Shown here piece after piece: positions 34,185-42,755 of a DNA stretch of 64,000 bases (positions within the stretch are counted from its first letter, which is position 1; every line of letters begins with the position of its first letter). Location: contig NZ_LN831776.1 in NCBI RefSeq assembly GCF_000981585.1, forward strand, positions 3,207,187 through 3,271,186. The letters run 5' to 3'. A model generated the notes under the pieces. It saw only the letters and a program-made list of their open reading frames with translations, was not told the origin of the DNA and did not search any database. The DNA comes from Paenibacillus riograndensis SBR5. Lineage in GTDB: Bacteria; Bacillota; Bacilli; Paenibacillales; Paenibacillaceae. A program made the translations under genes and the position numbers.

Positions 34185-34607
34185 ATGCCTAACTATAATG
34201 CATTGTCGCTCATCAGCAAGATCCGCTCAGAGGCACACAAGATGATTGTGTCAGAGCTTGAGAAACGGGGCATCGGGGATATCGTCCCTTCGCATGGAGA
34301 TGTGCTGGGTCTGCTGTTTCAGCAGGATGGCTTGTCTATTAAGGAGCTTGCGAACAAAGTTCACCTCACACAGCCTACAGTAACTGTTCTTGTTAACAAA
34401 TTGGAACGGCTGGGCTATGTGGACAGAATAAAAAGAGGGGAGGATAGCAGAGTTACTTTTATTAAGCTTACGGATAAGAGCCTGGCGCTGAAGCCAGCCT
34501 TCCAGGAAATATCGGATAAGCTGAATGAAGCCATATATGGAGGCCTAAATCCCGGACAGCGGGAGGACCTTGAGTTTCTATTGGAACATATATATAGAAG
34601 ATTCTAA
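34185..34607 (+). CDS. MarR-family transcriptional regulator
   Basis: 140 residues from ATG 34185. Winged helix: LSIKELANKVHLTQPTVTVL (recognition helix), then LERLGYVDRIKRGEDSRVTF (wing, with the DSR signature). Upstream ATG 34170 falls between the operator and the -10 and cannot be transcribed from this promoter. The same palindrome lies over its own promoter and ahead of the quinone reductase gene, so it probably represses both. No sensor Cys-pair obvious. Confidence 0.85.
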   Translation: MPNYNALSLISKIRSEAHKMIVSELEKRGIGDIVPSHGDVLGLLFQQDGLSIKELANKVHLTQPTVTVLVNKLERLGYVDRIKRGEDSRVTFIKLTDKSLALKPAFQEISDKLNEAIYGGLNPGQREDLEFLLEHIYRRF

Positions 34608-34622
34608 TTTTTTTTGCATAAA

Positions 34623-34640
34623 TATATAGATATCTATCTA
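34623..34640 (+). promoter_or_regulatory. Second copy of the MarR palindrome, upstream of the quinone reductase
   Basis: TATATAGATATCTATCTA, identical to the marR operator except for one outer base. It lies in the spacer of a possible promoter (TTGCAT 34614-34619, 17 bp, TCTAAA 34637-34642). Confidence 0.65.
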
Positions 34641-34693
34641 AAATAATTGTTATATAAAGTGAATATGAGAAGCTAACAAAAGGGAAAAGGGAT

Positions 34694-34816
34694 GGAGGGG
34701 AAGTTTGGAACTGTAGGAGCGAAAGCGTCCGCCTTTGTCTGCGGATTTCCACCGCGAAGTGCGGTAATAATCAAGAAATCTGCAGACAACAGCGGCCGGA
34801 AGTCCAAACATTCTCC
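34694..34816 (+). repeat. Highly structured 123-nt element in the quinone reductase leader
   Basis: Nested inverted repeats: outer GTTTGGAACT / AGTCCAAAC with GGAG...CTCC extension; inner GTCTGCgGATTTC / GAAATCtGCAGAC with CCGC / GCGG on both sides; central hairpin CCGC-gaagt-GCGG. It is non-coding and lies between the MarR operator and the reductase start. It could be a structured leader RNA or a MITE-like insertion; I cannot assign a known riboswitch. Confidence 0.5.
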
Positions 34817-34904
34817 GTAGTCCCGACGAAGTCCCTAATGTAAATATCTTAAGTTCACTCTTTATATGCTGTTCAACCAAACAATATACTCGGAGGTAAT
34901 CAAA

Positions 34905-35486
34905 ATGAAACATCTAGTCGTGTATGCCCATCCCAATGCAGAGAGCTTTAATCATGCCATTATGGAGACAACTGTCCAGGCATTGAAGAAGAAGGGCCAT
35001 GAAGTCGTTGTACGGGATTTGTACGCTCTTGATTTCCAGCCTGTGCTCAAGCCCGAGGATACTGCAGCAATGCGCAGCGGACAGACGCCCGCGGATATTG
35101 TTACAGAACAGAAATTTATTGCTGAAGCGGATGTCGTGACTTTTATTTACCCGATCTGGTGGACAGGGCTGCCAGCCATTCTCAAAGGTTACGTGGACCG
35201 GGTATTTTCTTACGGTTTCGCATATGCTTATGGGGAAACTGGGGTAGATAAGCTGCTTACAGGCAAAAAAGGATTTATTATCAATACACACGGCACACCA
35301 AAAGAGATCTATGATCAAATCGGAATGACCGCAGGGCTCAAAATTACATCGGATAGCGGGATTTTCGGCTTTACGGGCATTGAAATGGTGGAGCATTTGC
35401 TGTTTGGCAGCATCCCTTCAGCCGGACAGGCCGCTCTGGATGAAATTCTGGTCCAGGTTGAGGAAACCGTAACCTCGTTATTCTAA
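34905..35486 (+). CDS. NAD(P)H-quinone oxidoreductase (flavodoxin-like, MdaB/KefF type)
   Basis: 193 residues: KHLVVYAHPNAESFNHAIME (FMN loop), FIYPIWWTGLPAILKGYVDR (the WW-P-A-LKG signature of NQO1-like reductases), then GYxxxxG-like YGETGVDKLLTGKKGF. Cytosolic two-electron reduction of quinones or electrophiles with an FMN/FAD cofactor. Start ATG 34905 with GGAGG eight bases upstream. Probably derepressed through the adjacent MarR protein on oxidative or quinone stress. Confidence 0.88.
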   Translation: MKHLVVYAHPNAESFNHAIMETTVQALKKKGHEVVVRDLYALDFQPVLKPEDTAAMRSGQTPADIVTEQKFIAEADVVTFIYPIWWTGLPAILKGYVDRVFSYGFAYAYGETGVDKLLTGKKGFIINTHGTPKEIYDQIGMTAGLKITSDSGIFGFTGIEMVEHLLFGSIPSAGQAALDEILVQVEETVTSLF

Positions 35487-35489
35487 CTA

Positions 35490-35552
35490 CAGTCATGCAA
35501 CAAATCCACTATTGTTATCCCAAATGAAGACTACGGATTTCAAGTTCAATCT
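35490..35552 (+). repeat. Dispersed repeat family R, partial copy
   Basis: From CAGTCATG to AATGAAGACTACGG and TTTCAAGTTCAATCT, matching the right two-thirds of the repeats at 53197-53300 and 62489-62589, in the same orientation. Non-coding. Confidence 0.7.
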
Positions 35553-35570
35553 ATATTCTATGTAATAACC

Positions 35571-35737
35571 TTCCGGGAAAAAGGGGATATTACAGGTGTT
35601 ATGTACATAACGCTTGTGGCGGTGAAGCCAACGGCTGACCCGCTTGTTCCTTTACAATCTTCCCGGTAGCCTATATAATCAATGTAATTGTATATGGATT
35701 TACCCGGAGGAGCCTGCCAACAGCGGGCTCTTTTTGT
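35571..35737 (+). promoter_or_regulatory. Structured leader with terminator before the mrp operon (candidate ion riboswitch)
   Basis: A 95-nt domain is closed by TTCCGGGAA / TTCCCGG (35571-35579, 35660-35666) and contains the hairpin GTTATGTACATAAC and a GGC..GAAGCCAACGGC..GACCCGC core. It is followed by an intrinsic terminator (GAGCC / GGGCTC, then T5; 35709-35737) 60 bp before the start codon. Closed aptamer-like domain plus terminator before an Na+/H+ antiporter is riboswitch-like; the Na+-I (DUF1646) class is my guess, from context and partial memory of its core. Confidence 0.45.
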
Positions 35738-35798
35738 GTTTTTTTATGGGAATTTAAGGCAGATGATGACTGATTTGAAAGAGGGGGAGTGCGAAGCT

Positions 35799-38663
35799 GT
35801 GCTGCATGCTGCAATCTTAATACCATTTCTGCTGGCTGTTCTGATCCCGCTCGTCAAGCGTATTCCGCGTCTTCACGCTGGGTGGGCGGTGCTGCCTGCT
35901 CCTATGGCTCTTTTTGTGTATTTCCTGCTGCAGATCCGGTCCGTTCAATCCGGGGAAAATACTGTGGCCACGGTAGCGTGGATGCCTTCGCTGGGGATTG
36001 ATATTACCCTGGTGCTGGATGGGCTGAGCCTGCTGTTCGCCCTGCTGATTACAGGGATGGGAGCTTTGGTAGTTTTATATTCGATTTATTATCTGGAAAA
36101 GCGGATGGAATCCATCCATAACTTCTACATGTATCTGCTTATGTTCATGGGAGCCATGCTGGGAGTCACGCTGTCTGACAACTTAATGGTGCTCTACGGG
36201 TTCTGGGAACTGACCAGTATTACGTCCTTCCTGCTGATTGCCTTCTGGCACCGCCGGGAGAGATCGCGCTACGGAGCGCTCAAGTCGATGCTGATCACCG
36301 TGTTTGGCGGACTGGCGATGTTTGCCGGGTTCAACCTGCTGTATGTGATGAGCGGAACCTACAGTATCAGGGAGATTACCCTGCAAGCCGGCGGGCTGTC
36401 CCTGGAACCGGTGTTCATTCCGGCTATGCTGCTGATTCTGCTGGGAGCGTTCACCAAATCCGCGCAATTTCCGTTTCACATCTGGCTTCCCGATGCCATG
36501 GAGGCACCGACTCCGGTCAGCGCCTATCTTCATTCAGCGACGATGGTCAAGGCGGGGCTGTATCTGGTGGCACGGCTGACGCCCGTTTTCGCCGGACAGT
36601 CCGAATGGTTCTGGCTGGTCTCCGTGTGCGGACTGGTCACACTGCTATATGGCTCGTTCAAAGCCATTAAGCAAACCGATCTGAAGGCGATGCTCGCCTT
36701 TTCTACAGTTAGCCAGCTGGGTTTGATCATGTGCCTGCTGGGACTGGGCTCGGCGGCGGCCTTCTTTTCAGGCACAGAAGAGTCTGTATTCTATGCTATG
36801 GCTACTGCGGCGGCTGTCTTTCATCTGATCAACCATGCGGTGTTCAAGGGAACCCTGTTTATGGTAGTTGGCATTGTAGACCACGAGACGAATACGAGGG
36901 ATCTGCGCAAGCTGGGCGGATTAATGTCCCTGATGCCGGTTACCTTCTCCGTGGCGCTCATCGGCGCCTTGTCCATGGCCGGGCTTCCGCCGTTCAGCGG
37001 CTTCCTCAGCAAAGAGATGTTTTTTACCGCTGTGCTTGATATCCGGGAGCTGCATGTATGGAGTACACAGTTCTGGCTGCTGTTGTTTCCGGTTCTTGCC
37101 TGGATAGCAAGCGTATTTACCTTTGTATACAGCATGATCCTGGTCTTCCGGACGTTCACCGGCAAGCTGCAGCCGGAGAAGCTGGACAAAGTGCCGCATG
37201 AAGCGCCGCCGGGGCTATTATTTTCCCCAGTGCTGCTAGTTTCCCTGGCGGTGATCTTCGCCTTTTTCCCGGACCTCTTAAGCTCCTCCTTAATTGAGCC
37301 GGCAGTAGCTTCGATTCAATACGGGCTGCTGCCGCCGGAGGAAAACCTTCATGTTCCGATCCATTTCTGGCATGGCTGGACTCCGGAAATCTTCATGACC
37401 CTTGGGGTGATCGCTACCGGAACGCTTCTATACAGAGGCTATAACAAACTGCGGATACTGGACCGTAAGCAGAACGGGCAGGATTACCTTAACCGCATAT
37501 ATGATATGGGCATTCGCGCACTGGAAAGCGGATCAGCACGCTTCACCAACCTCTATATGACCGGCAGCAACCGGCATTATCTGCTGTACATTTTCGGGTT
37601 CTTCATCATTGCCCTGGGGAGTACGCTGCTTGGAGCGCAGGGGATAACCCTGGGCATGGCGGACTACGCTCCGGTATCGATATACGAAGCGGCTGTGGTT
37701 GCGGTCATGCTGGCAGCAGCCTTTGCCGTGCCTTTTGCCAAGTCGAGAGTAAATGCCATTCTGTTCACAGGTGCGGCCGGATACATGGTGACCCTGCTGT
37801 TTGTGATCTTCCGTGCGCCAGACCTTGCCTTGACGCAGATGATTGTGGAGACGGTGTCGGTGATTCTGTTCCTGCTGTGTTTCAGATATTTGCCGAAGCT
37901 GAAGCGGGAGAAGGAGAAAGAGAAAGCATCCTTTAAATGGACGAATCTCATTATAGCTGCGGGAGCCGGCCTGACGATGACACTGATTGCACTGGCGGCG
38001 ATGGGCAGCAGCCCGTTTGCGCCGGTCGCGGATTTTTTCCTCAAAGAAAGCTATTCCCTGGCTGGCGGCAAAAATGTAGTAAATGTCATTCTGGTAGATT
38101 TCAGGGGCTTCGATACGCTGTTTGAAATCATGGTTCTCGGCATAGCGTCCCTTGGCATTTATGCTCTGGTTCATCTGAGAATCGAGCCAGGGACAGTCCG
38201 ACCAGCGGCGAAGAATAAACCGGCTGCCTATCTGTTTCCGCTGCGCAGCAATGATGTGATTCTGCGGACGATGTCCAAAATGATTGTAGTGATCATCCTT
38301 ACCTTCTCGCTGTATTTGTTTTTTGCCGGACATAATCATCCCGGTGGAGGTTTTATCGGCGCTTTGATGACATCTTCCGGACTGATTCTGATGGCGATTT
38401 CGCTGGGCATGGATACGGTCCGCAAATTTCTCCCGGTCAATTACCGCATCCTCACGGCTGTGGGGCTGCTGACCGCAATTCTGACAGCGGCAGGCTCTTT
38501 TGCTTTTGGCGCACCGTTTCTGAGCCATTCCTTCGGGCATTTTGATCTGCCGCTGCTTGGAGATACGGAGCTTGCGACAGCGGTTCTCTTCGATCTGGGA
38601 GTATATCTGGCAGTCATCGGCGTGACCATGAACATTATTTTTAGCATAGGAGGGGATGAGTGA
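35799..38663 (+). CDS. mrpA: Na+/H+ antiporter subunit A fused to subunit B (MrpAB)
   Basis: About 954 residues. Residues 1 to about 800 are MrpA (NuoL/ND5-like proton channel: LVLDGLSLLFALLITGMGAL, WELTSITSFLLIAFW, KSAQFPFHIWLPDAMEAPTP, LVARLTPVF, then the MrpA-specific extension). Residues about 815-954 match MrpB (MIVVIILTFSLYLFFAGHNH, PGGGFIGAL). Separate genes in Bacillus subtilis, one chain here. The GTG start at 35799 aligns with Bacillus MrpA (MLHAAILIPFLLA) and has GGGGAG upstream; longer in-frame starts overlap the leader terminator. First gene of a seven-protein, six-gene operon. Confidence 0.9.
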   Translation: MLHAAILIPFLLAVLIPLVKRIPRLHAGWAVLPAPMALFVYFLLQIRSVQSGENTVATVAWMPSLGIDITLVLDGLSLLFALLITGMGALVVLYSIYYLEKRMESIHNFYMYLLMFMGAMLGVTLSDNLMVLYGFWELTSITSFLLIAFWHRRERSRYGALKSMLITVFGGLAMFAGFNLLYVMSGTYSIREITLQAGGLSLEPVFIPAMLLILLGAFTKSAQFPFHIWLPDAMEAPTPVSAYLHSATMVKAGLYLVARLTPVFAGQSEWFWLVSVCGLVTLLYGSFKAIKQTDLKAMLAFSTVSQLGLIMCLLGLGSAAAFFSGTEESVFYAMATAAAVFHLINHAVFKGTLFMVVGIVDHETNTRDLRKLGGLMSLMPVTFSVALIGALSMAGLPPFSGFLSKEMFFTAVLDIRELHVWSTQFWLLLFPVLAWIASVFTFVYSMILVFRTFTGKLQPEKLDKVPHEAPPGLLFSPVLLVSLAVIFAFFPDLLSSSLIEPAVASIQYGLLPPEENLHVPIHFWHGWTPEIFMTLGVIATGTLLYRGYNKLRILDRKQNGQDYLNRIYDMGIRALESGSARFTNLYMTGSNRHYLLYIFGFFIIALGSTLLGAQGITLGMADYAPVSIYEAAVVAVMLAAAFAVPFAKSRVNAILFTGAAGYMVTLLFVIFRAPDLALTQMIVETVSVILFLLCFRYLPKLKREKEKEKASFKWTNLIIAAGAGLTMTLIALAAMGSSPFAPVADFFLKESYSLAGGKNVVNVILVDFRGFDTLFEIMVLGIASLGIYALVHLRIEPGTVRPAAKNKPAAYLFPLRSNDVILRTMSKMIVVIILTFSLYLFFAGHNHPGGGFIGALMTSSGLILMAISLGMDTVRKFLPVNYRILTAVGLLTAILTAAGSFAFGAPFLSHSFGHFDLPLLGDTELATAVLFDLGVYLAVIGVTMNIIFSIGGDE

Positions 38664-38664
38664 A

Positions 38665-39000
38665 ATGGAATGGATGATGGCACTGGCGGTTGGCATTTTA
38701 TTTACGGTCGGCGTGTATCTGATTTTGTCCAAAACCCTGCTGCGGATTGTACTCGGTACTTCCCTGCTTACGCATGGCGTCCATCTGCTTCTCCTGACTA
38801 TGGCCGGACTAAAAAAAGGGGCAGCTCCCGTATTAGGCGGCAAGGCGGATGCCTACGCAGACCCGCTGCCGCAGGCGCTGATTCTGACGTCCATCGTGAT
38901 CAGCTTCGGGGTTACGGCGTTCTTCTTCGTGCTGGCCTACCGTGCGTACCAGGCTCACGGGACCGATGAAATGGATAACGTCCGGGAGGAGGAGCAATGA
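38665..39000 (+). CDS. mrpC: Na+/H+ antiporter subunit C
   Basis: 111 residues, three membrane helices, NuoK-like (LSKTLLRIVLGTSLLTHGVH, then DPLPQALILTSIVISFG). ATG 38665 is chosen over 38656 because AGGAGGGG is adequately spaced only from the former. Overlaps mrpD by 4 bp. Confidence 0.9.
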   Translation: MEWMMALAVGILFTVGVYLILSKTLLRIVLGTSLLTHGVHLLLLTMAGLKKGAAPVLGGKADAYADPLPQALILTSIVISFGVTAFFFVLAYRAYQAHGTDEMDNVREEEQ

Positions 39001-40472
39001 ATAATCTCTTGGTCATGCCGGTTCTGATCCCCCTGTGTACGGCTGTTCTATTGATGTTTCTGAAAGAGCAGGTGCTGGTGCAGCGGTGGATAAGCACCCT
39101 GGGCGGAATTCTGAATCTTGTTGTGTCGGTTATGCTGGCCGCACGCATCCATCATGAGGGCATACAAACCTTGCACATGGGGGGCTGGGCTCCGCCTTAT
39201 GGCATTGTGTTTGTAGGAGACATGTTTGCAGCACTGCTGGTATTGACGGCGTCGGTGGTGAGCCTGGGGATTCTGCTGTATTCCTTCACCAGCATCGGTG
39301 CGGAGCGGGAAAGATTCTATTACTATACTTTTTTTCATTTTCTGCTCGCAGGCGTATACGGTTCTTTTCTGACGGGTGACATCTTCAATCTGTTTGTATT
39401 CTTCGAAGTGATGCTGATCTCGTCCTACGCACTCCTATCCCTGGGCGGTACGAAGCGGCAGCTTCGGGAAACCACTAAATATCTGTTGATTAATATTGTG
39501 TCTTCAGCGCTTTTTGTAGCCGCAGTCGCTTACCTGTATGCAGCGGCGGGCACACTGAATATGGCTCATTTGTCCCAGCGCATTGCCGAGGCCGGGCAGG
39601 GCGGTGTCCTGAATGTGGTCGCTGTACTGTTCCTGATCGTCTTTGCGCTGAAGGCCGGGCTGTTCCTGTTCTTCTGGCTTCCCGGCTCTTACAGTGCGCC
39701 GCCAGCCGCAGTCCGGGCCTTATTCGGAGCGCTGCTGACCAAAGTGGGGATGTACGCCATTATCCGGACTTTTACACTTATCTTTGCCGGAGATCCTGAT
39801 TTTACGAACGGCTGGATCGCCTGGATGGCGGCGGCTACAATGGTTCTGGGCGCACTGGGGGCCGTGGCTTATAGTGATATCCCCCGCATCCTCAACTACA
39901 ACGTCATTGTCAGTATGGGTTTTGTGGCATTCGGATTGTCGGCGGGAACACCGGATGCATTGGATGGTGCGGTCTTTTATCTGCTGCACGATATGCTGGG
40001 CAAGGCCCTCATGTTCGTTCTCGGAGGGTTGATGATTGCCGCTGCCGGTACGGACCGGCTTGAGCGTATGGGGGGACTGATCCGGCGTTATCCGCTGCTG
40101 GGCTGGAGTTTTTTCGCGCTGGCACTGGCACTTGCCGGTATCCCTCCCTTCAGCGGCTTTCCCGGCAAAGTGCTGATCATCCGGGGAGGACTGGATGCAG
40201 GAATGCTGACATTATCCCTCATCGGGCTGGGTTCCAGCCTGCTCGTGCTGTACTCGCTGATCAAGGTGTTCAGACTGGCCTTCTGGGGCAATACGCCGGA
40301 CACGGAACCGCCCAAGATTAATCTAAAAAGCGGGACGGCGGTGGCCGCCGGACTCCTCGTTCTGGTCATCCTGATGGGCCTTGGAACAGAGCGGGTGAAT
40401 ACCTATGTATCACAGGCAGGGGATGTGCTTGGTTCTCCCGGTCTGTATATCGAAGCTGTATTGAAGGAGTAG
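38997..40472 (+). CDS. mrpD: Na+/H+ antiporter subunit D
   Basis: 491 residues, about 14 membrane helices, NuoM/N-like proton channel: FEVMLISSYALLSLGGTKRQ, KAGLFLFFWLPGSYSAPPAA (conserved Lys), and LAGIPPFSGFPGKVLIIRGG. Works with MrpA in the proton path. Embedded in the operon. Confidence 0.9.
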   Translation: MNNLLVMPVLIPLCTAVLLMFLKEQVLVQRWISTLGGILNLVVSVMLAARIHHEGIQTLHMGGWAPPYGIVFVGDMFAALLVLTASVVSLGILLYSFTSIGAERERFYYYTFFHFLLAGVYGSFLTGDIFNLFVFFEVMLISSYALLSLGGTKRQLRETTKYLLINIVSSALFVAAVAYLYAAAGTLNMAHLSQRIAEAGQGGVLNVVAVLFLIVFALKAGLFLFFWLPGSYSAPPAAVRALFGALLTKVGMYAIIRTFTLIFAGDPDFTNGWIAWMAAATMVLGALGAVAYSDIPRILNYNVIVSMGFVAFGLSAGTPDALDGAVFYLLHDMLGKALMFVLGGLMIAAAGTDRLERMGGLIRRYPLLGWSFFALALALAGIPPFSGFPGKVLIIRGGLDAGMLTLSLIGLGSSLLVLYSLIKVFRLAFWGNTPDTEPPKINLKSGTAVAAGLLVLVILMGLGTERVNTYVSQAGDVLGSPGLYIEAVLKE

Positions 40473-40478
40473 ATGAAG

Positions 40479-40958
40479 ATGGCTGTTCAAATCTTATTAA
40501 ACCTGATGACTGCGTTTCTGTGGATGATGCTGAGCGGCGACGGGTCAGGCTCAGGCTTTGTAATCGGCTATCTGCTGGGCTGCGGAATTCTGCTGGTGCT
40601 GCGCAGGTTCCTCCCTGAACCTTTATATTTGAAACGGGTGTGGTCCATAGTGAAGCTGCTGGCGCTGTTTCTGCGGGAACTGGTCTGGTCCAGCTTTGCG
40701 GTCATCCGGCAAATCCTCAGTCCCAAACTGGCGGTCCGCCCGGGCATCTTCGCTTATGAAACTGCACTCCGGTCCGACTTTGAGGTCACCTTGCTCTCCT
40801 GCCTGATCTGTCTGACACCGGGGACACTAACGCTGGAAGTGTCGGGCAGCGGCCGGACCCTCTATATTCACGCTATGGATATTGAGGATGCCGGCCAGCT
40901 CTCCCGCCAGATCGAAGGAACCTTTGAAAAAGCAATAATGGAGGTGACCCGGCTATGA
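40479..40958 (+). CDS. mrpE: Na+/H+ antiporter subunit E
   Basis: 159 residues, two N-terminal helices and a soluble tail containing LICLTPGTLTLEVSGSGRTL and the HAMDIED segment typical of MrpE. ATG 40479 is nine bases from AAGGAG; an ATG at 40473 is too close. Overlaps mrpF by 4 bp. Confidence 0.88.
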   Translation: MAVQILLNLMTAFLWMMLSGDGSGSGFVIGYLLGCGILLVLRRFLPEPLYLKRVWSIVKLLALFLRELVWSSFAVIRQILSPKLAVRPGIFAYETALRSDFEVTLLSCLICLTPGTLTLEVSGSGRTLYIHAMDIEDAGQLSRQIEGTFEKAIMEVTRL

Positions 40959-41248
40959 TTCCGCTATTGCTTAATATTGCGCTGACGATCCTGGCACTGG
41001 CCATGCTGGCCTGCCTGTACAGGCTGATTCAAGGACCGACCCGTTCAGACCGGGTTGCTGCGCTGGATACGATCGGCATTCATCTGCTGGCCGTGATCGC
41101 GGTGCTGGGCATGCAGCAGAGGACAGAGGATTATTTTGATATGGTGCTTGTGATCGGAATTCTGACGTTTATCGGAACGGCGGCTTTAGCCAGGTATATT
41201 GAAAGAGACGCGGTTATGGAGCATGGAGGTGATAAGCTTGATCGGTGA
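40955..41248 (+). CDS. mrpF: Na+/H+ antiporter subunit F
   Basis: 97 residues, three helices, with the conserved GPTRSDRVAALDTIG loop. Overlaps both neighbours, a sign of tight co-translation. Confidence 0.9.
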   Translation: MIPLLLNIALTILALAMLACLYRLIQGPTRSDRVAALDTIGIHLLAVIAVLGMQQRTEDYFDMVLVIGILTFIGTAALARYIERDAVMEHGGDKLDR

Positions 41249-41603
41249 GCTGCTAATTGCGATACTGGTATTGCTGGGCGCATTGATATGTGGGCTTAGC
41301 GCGTTTGGATTGGTCCGGCTCCCCGATGTTTATTTACGTTCCCATGCCGCCACCAAAAGTGCTACACTGGGTGTATTGTGTGTGCTGACAGGAGCCTTTC
41401 TGTTTTTTTACTTCTATATAGAAGTAGTCAGCATCAAGCTGCTAATCGCGATTGTATTCGTCTTCATCACTTCTCCGGTTGCAGGGCATCTGAACGGCCG
41501 GGCGGCTTACCGCTCGGGTGTGCCATTATGGAAGGGCAGTGTGCAGGATGATCTGAAGCCGGTGCTCGAAAAGAATAAGACGAAGCAGGATGACTCGCAG
41601 TAA
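41238..41603 (+). CDS. mrpG: Na+/H+ antiporter subunit G
   Basis: 121 residues, three helices, with GLVRLPDVYLRSHAATKSAT, the MrpG signature. The TTG start at 41238 has GGAGG eight bases upstream and overlaps mrpF by 11 bp; a longer frame from 41199 would overlap mrpF by 50 bp. Last gene of the operon; no strong terminator before the riboswitch that follows. Confidence 0.9.
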   Translation: MIGELLIAILVLLGALICGLSAFGLVRLPDVYLRSHAATKSATLGVLCVLTGAFLFFYFYIEVVSIKLLIAIVFVFITSPVAGHLNGRAAYRSGVPLWKGSVQDDLKPVLEKNKTKQDDSQ

Positions 41604-41631
41604 AAATAATAGTAAACTAAAGAATATTGTC

Positions 41632-41782
41632 TTTTTCGCTGAATTCTGTAAAAGAAGCGGGGGAACCACCGCGTGTGCAGTTTTGCAACTGCCATGCCAA
41701 GGGGTGAATCTCGAACATTCGAGTAGGGCTACTCTTCAGGCCCGAATCCGTCAGCTAACCCCGTAAGCGTAGAAGAGAGGAG
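41632..41782 (+). ncRNA. c-di-AMP riboswitch (ydaO/yuaA type)
   Basis: Core motifs in the right order: AAAAGAAGCGGGGGAACCA (41650 on), GGGGTGAATC (41701), GTAGGGCTACTCTTCAGGCC (41723), CCGAATCCGTCAGCTAACC, CGTAAGCGT, ending in GAGAGGAG. This matches the ydaO consensus closely, including two pseudo-symmetrical halves. The 3' strand of the closing stem (CTTTTTCGCT with AGCGTAGAAGAG) runs directly into the ribosome-binding site of the following gene (AGAGAGGAG, 9 nt before a TTG start) and no separate terminator is seen, so c-di-AMP may act on translation. Confidence 0.92.
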
Positions 41783-41791
41783 ACGAATGGA

Positions 41792-42619
41792 TTGCCGCAA
41801 ATTCTGCTAAATGGAACTACTATCTACTACGAAACCTATGGTACAGGAGTGCCGGTTGTTTTTATTCATGATCACCTGACCTCGCATCATCTGTTTGAGC
41901 CGCAAATTGAGTATTTTCGTGACCGTGTTCAAGTGATTGTTATGGATCTGAGAGGGAACGGGTTGTCCGGAAAAATGGATGTCGAGGTTCACCGCATTCT
42001 GGATACCCAGTGTGAGGATTTGAAGGAGCTGCTCCGCCGTCTGGGGCTGCTGAGTGTGATTCTCGTCGCAAGCTCCGGAGGGGGTGTGCTGGCCCAGAAA
42101 TTCGCTGTGCAGAACCCGGAGCTGGTGCGTGCGCTGGTGCTGGTGGACAACTGTTCGAGCGGACATGATTCCACGATAAATAATCGGATATGGGGAATTG
42201 TTGAGAGATGCTCATGGATGTCGTATTATTTGCCGCCTGAGCTGCTTTTGCGCTCCCTGAGAATCGCCTATAACAAATGGCTGCCCGCTTATCATATCCT
42301 CCGGAATGAGCTGCTGCATAAACGGCCAACCGAAGGGATCAAACAGCGGATTGCCCTGCGCCAGATTGACATTCTTGCCTATGCGGCCAAGCTGCAGGTT
42401 CCTGTGCTGTGTGTAACGGGAAGCCAGAATGAGTGGAGACTGGCGCAGGCGAGCAAGAACGCCTCCATGCTGCCATCGGCGCAGCTCGTGGTGCTGGATG
42501 ATGCCATGTACCCCAGCCATCTGTGCCAGCCGCAGCATTTTAACCGCCTGCTGTTAAATTTCCTGATCGACCAGCATGCCATTCATCAGCGGGCTGACGG
42601 GCTGGAGGGCGGCGGATGA
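41792..42619 (+). CDS. Alpha/beta hydrolase
   Basis: 275 residues. Fold markers: VPVVFIHDHLTSHHLFEPQI (oxyanion strand), nucleophile elbow VASSGGGVLAQKFA (Ser in A-S-S-G-G instead of GxSxG), a cap domain, and the likely catalytic His in YPSHLCQPQHFN. No signal peptide. The substrate is not evident. Starts TTG 41792 directly after the c-di-AMP riboswitch, an unusual target since ydaO RNAs mostly control K+ transport and cell-wall enzymes. Confidence 0.82.
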   Translation: MPQILLNGTTIYYETYGTGVPVVFIHDHLTSHHLFEPQIEYFRDRVQVIVMDLRGNGLSGKMDVEVHRILDTQCEDLKELLRRLGLLSVILVASSGGGVLAQKFAVQNPELVRALVLVDNCSSGHDSTINNRIWGIVERCSWMSYYLPPELLLRSLRIAYNKWLPAYHILRNELLHKRPTEGIKQRIALRQIDILAYAAKLQVPVLCVTGSQNEWRLAQASKNASMLPSAQLVVLDDAMYPSHLCQPQHFNRLLLNFLIDQHAIHQRADGLEGGG

Positions 42620-42661
42620 CTCAGCTCCTTACCGCTGTCCAGCCATGCATAGGCCAACCGC

Positions 42662-42714
42662 AAAAAAACGGCAGTCCGGAACATCATGTGATGTTTTTGG
42701 GCTTCCGTTTTTTT
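42662..42714 (+). terminator. Terminator of the hydrolase gene
   Basis: A7 run, ACGGcAGtCC / GGgCTtCCGT stem with an inner ACATCA/TGATGT hairpin, T7 run. Confidence 0.8.
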
Positions 42715-42755
42715 GGTGCGCATATATAATTAGCAGTGTGTTTTTATTTCTGCAA

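Noticed and set aside
37533..38843. 436-codon minus-strand frame opposite mrpAB/mrpC
   Set aside because: Polar, His/Gln-rich shadow of a membrane-protein gene.
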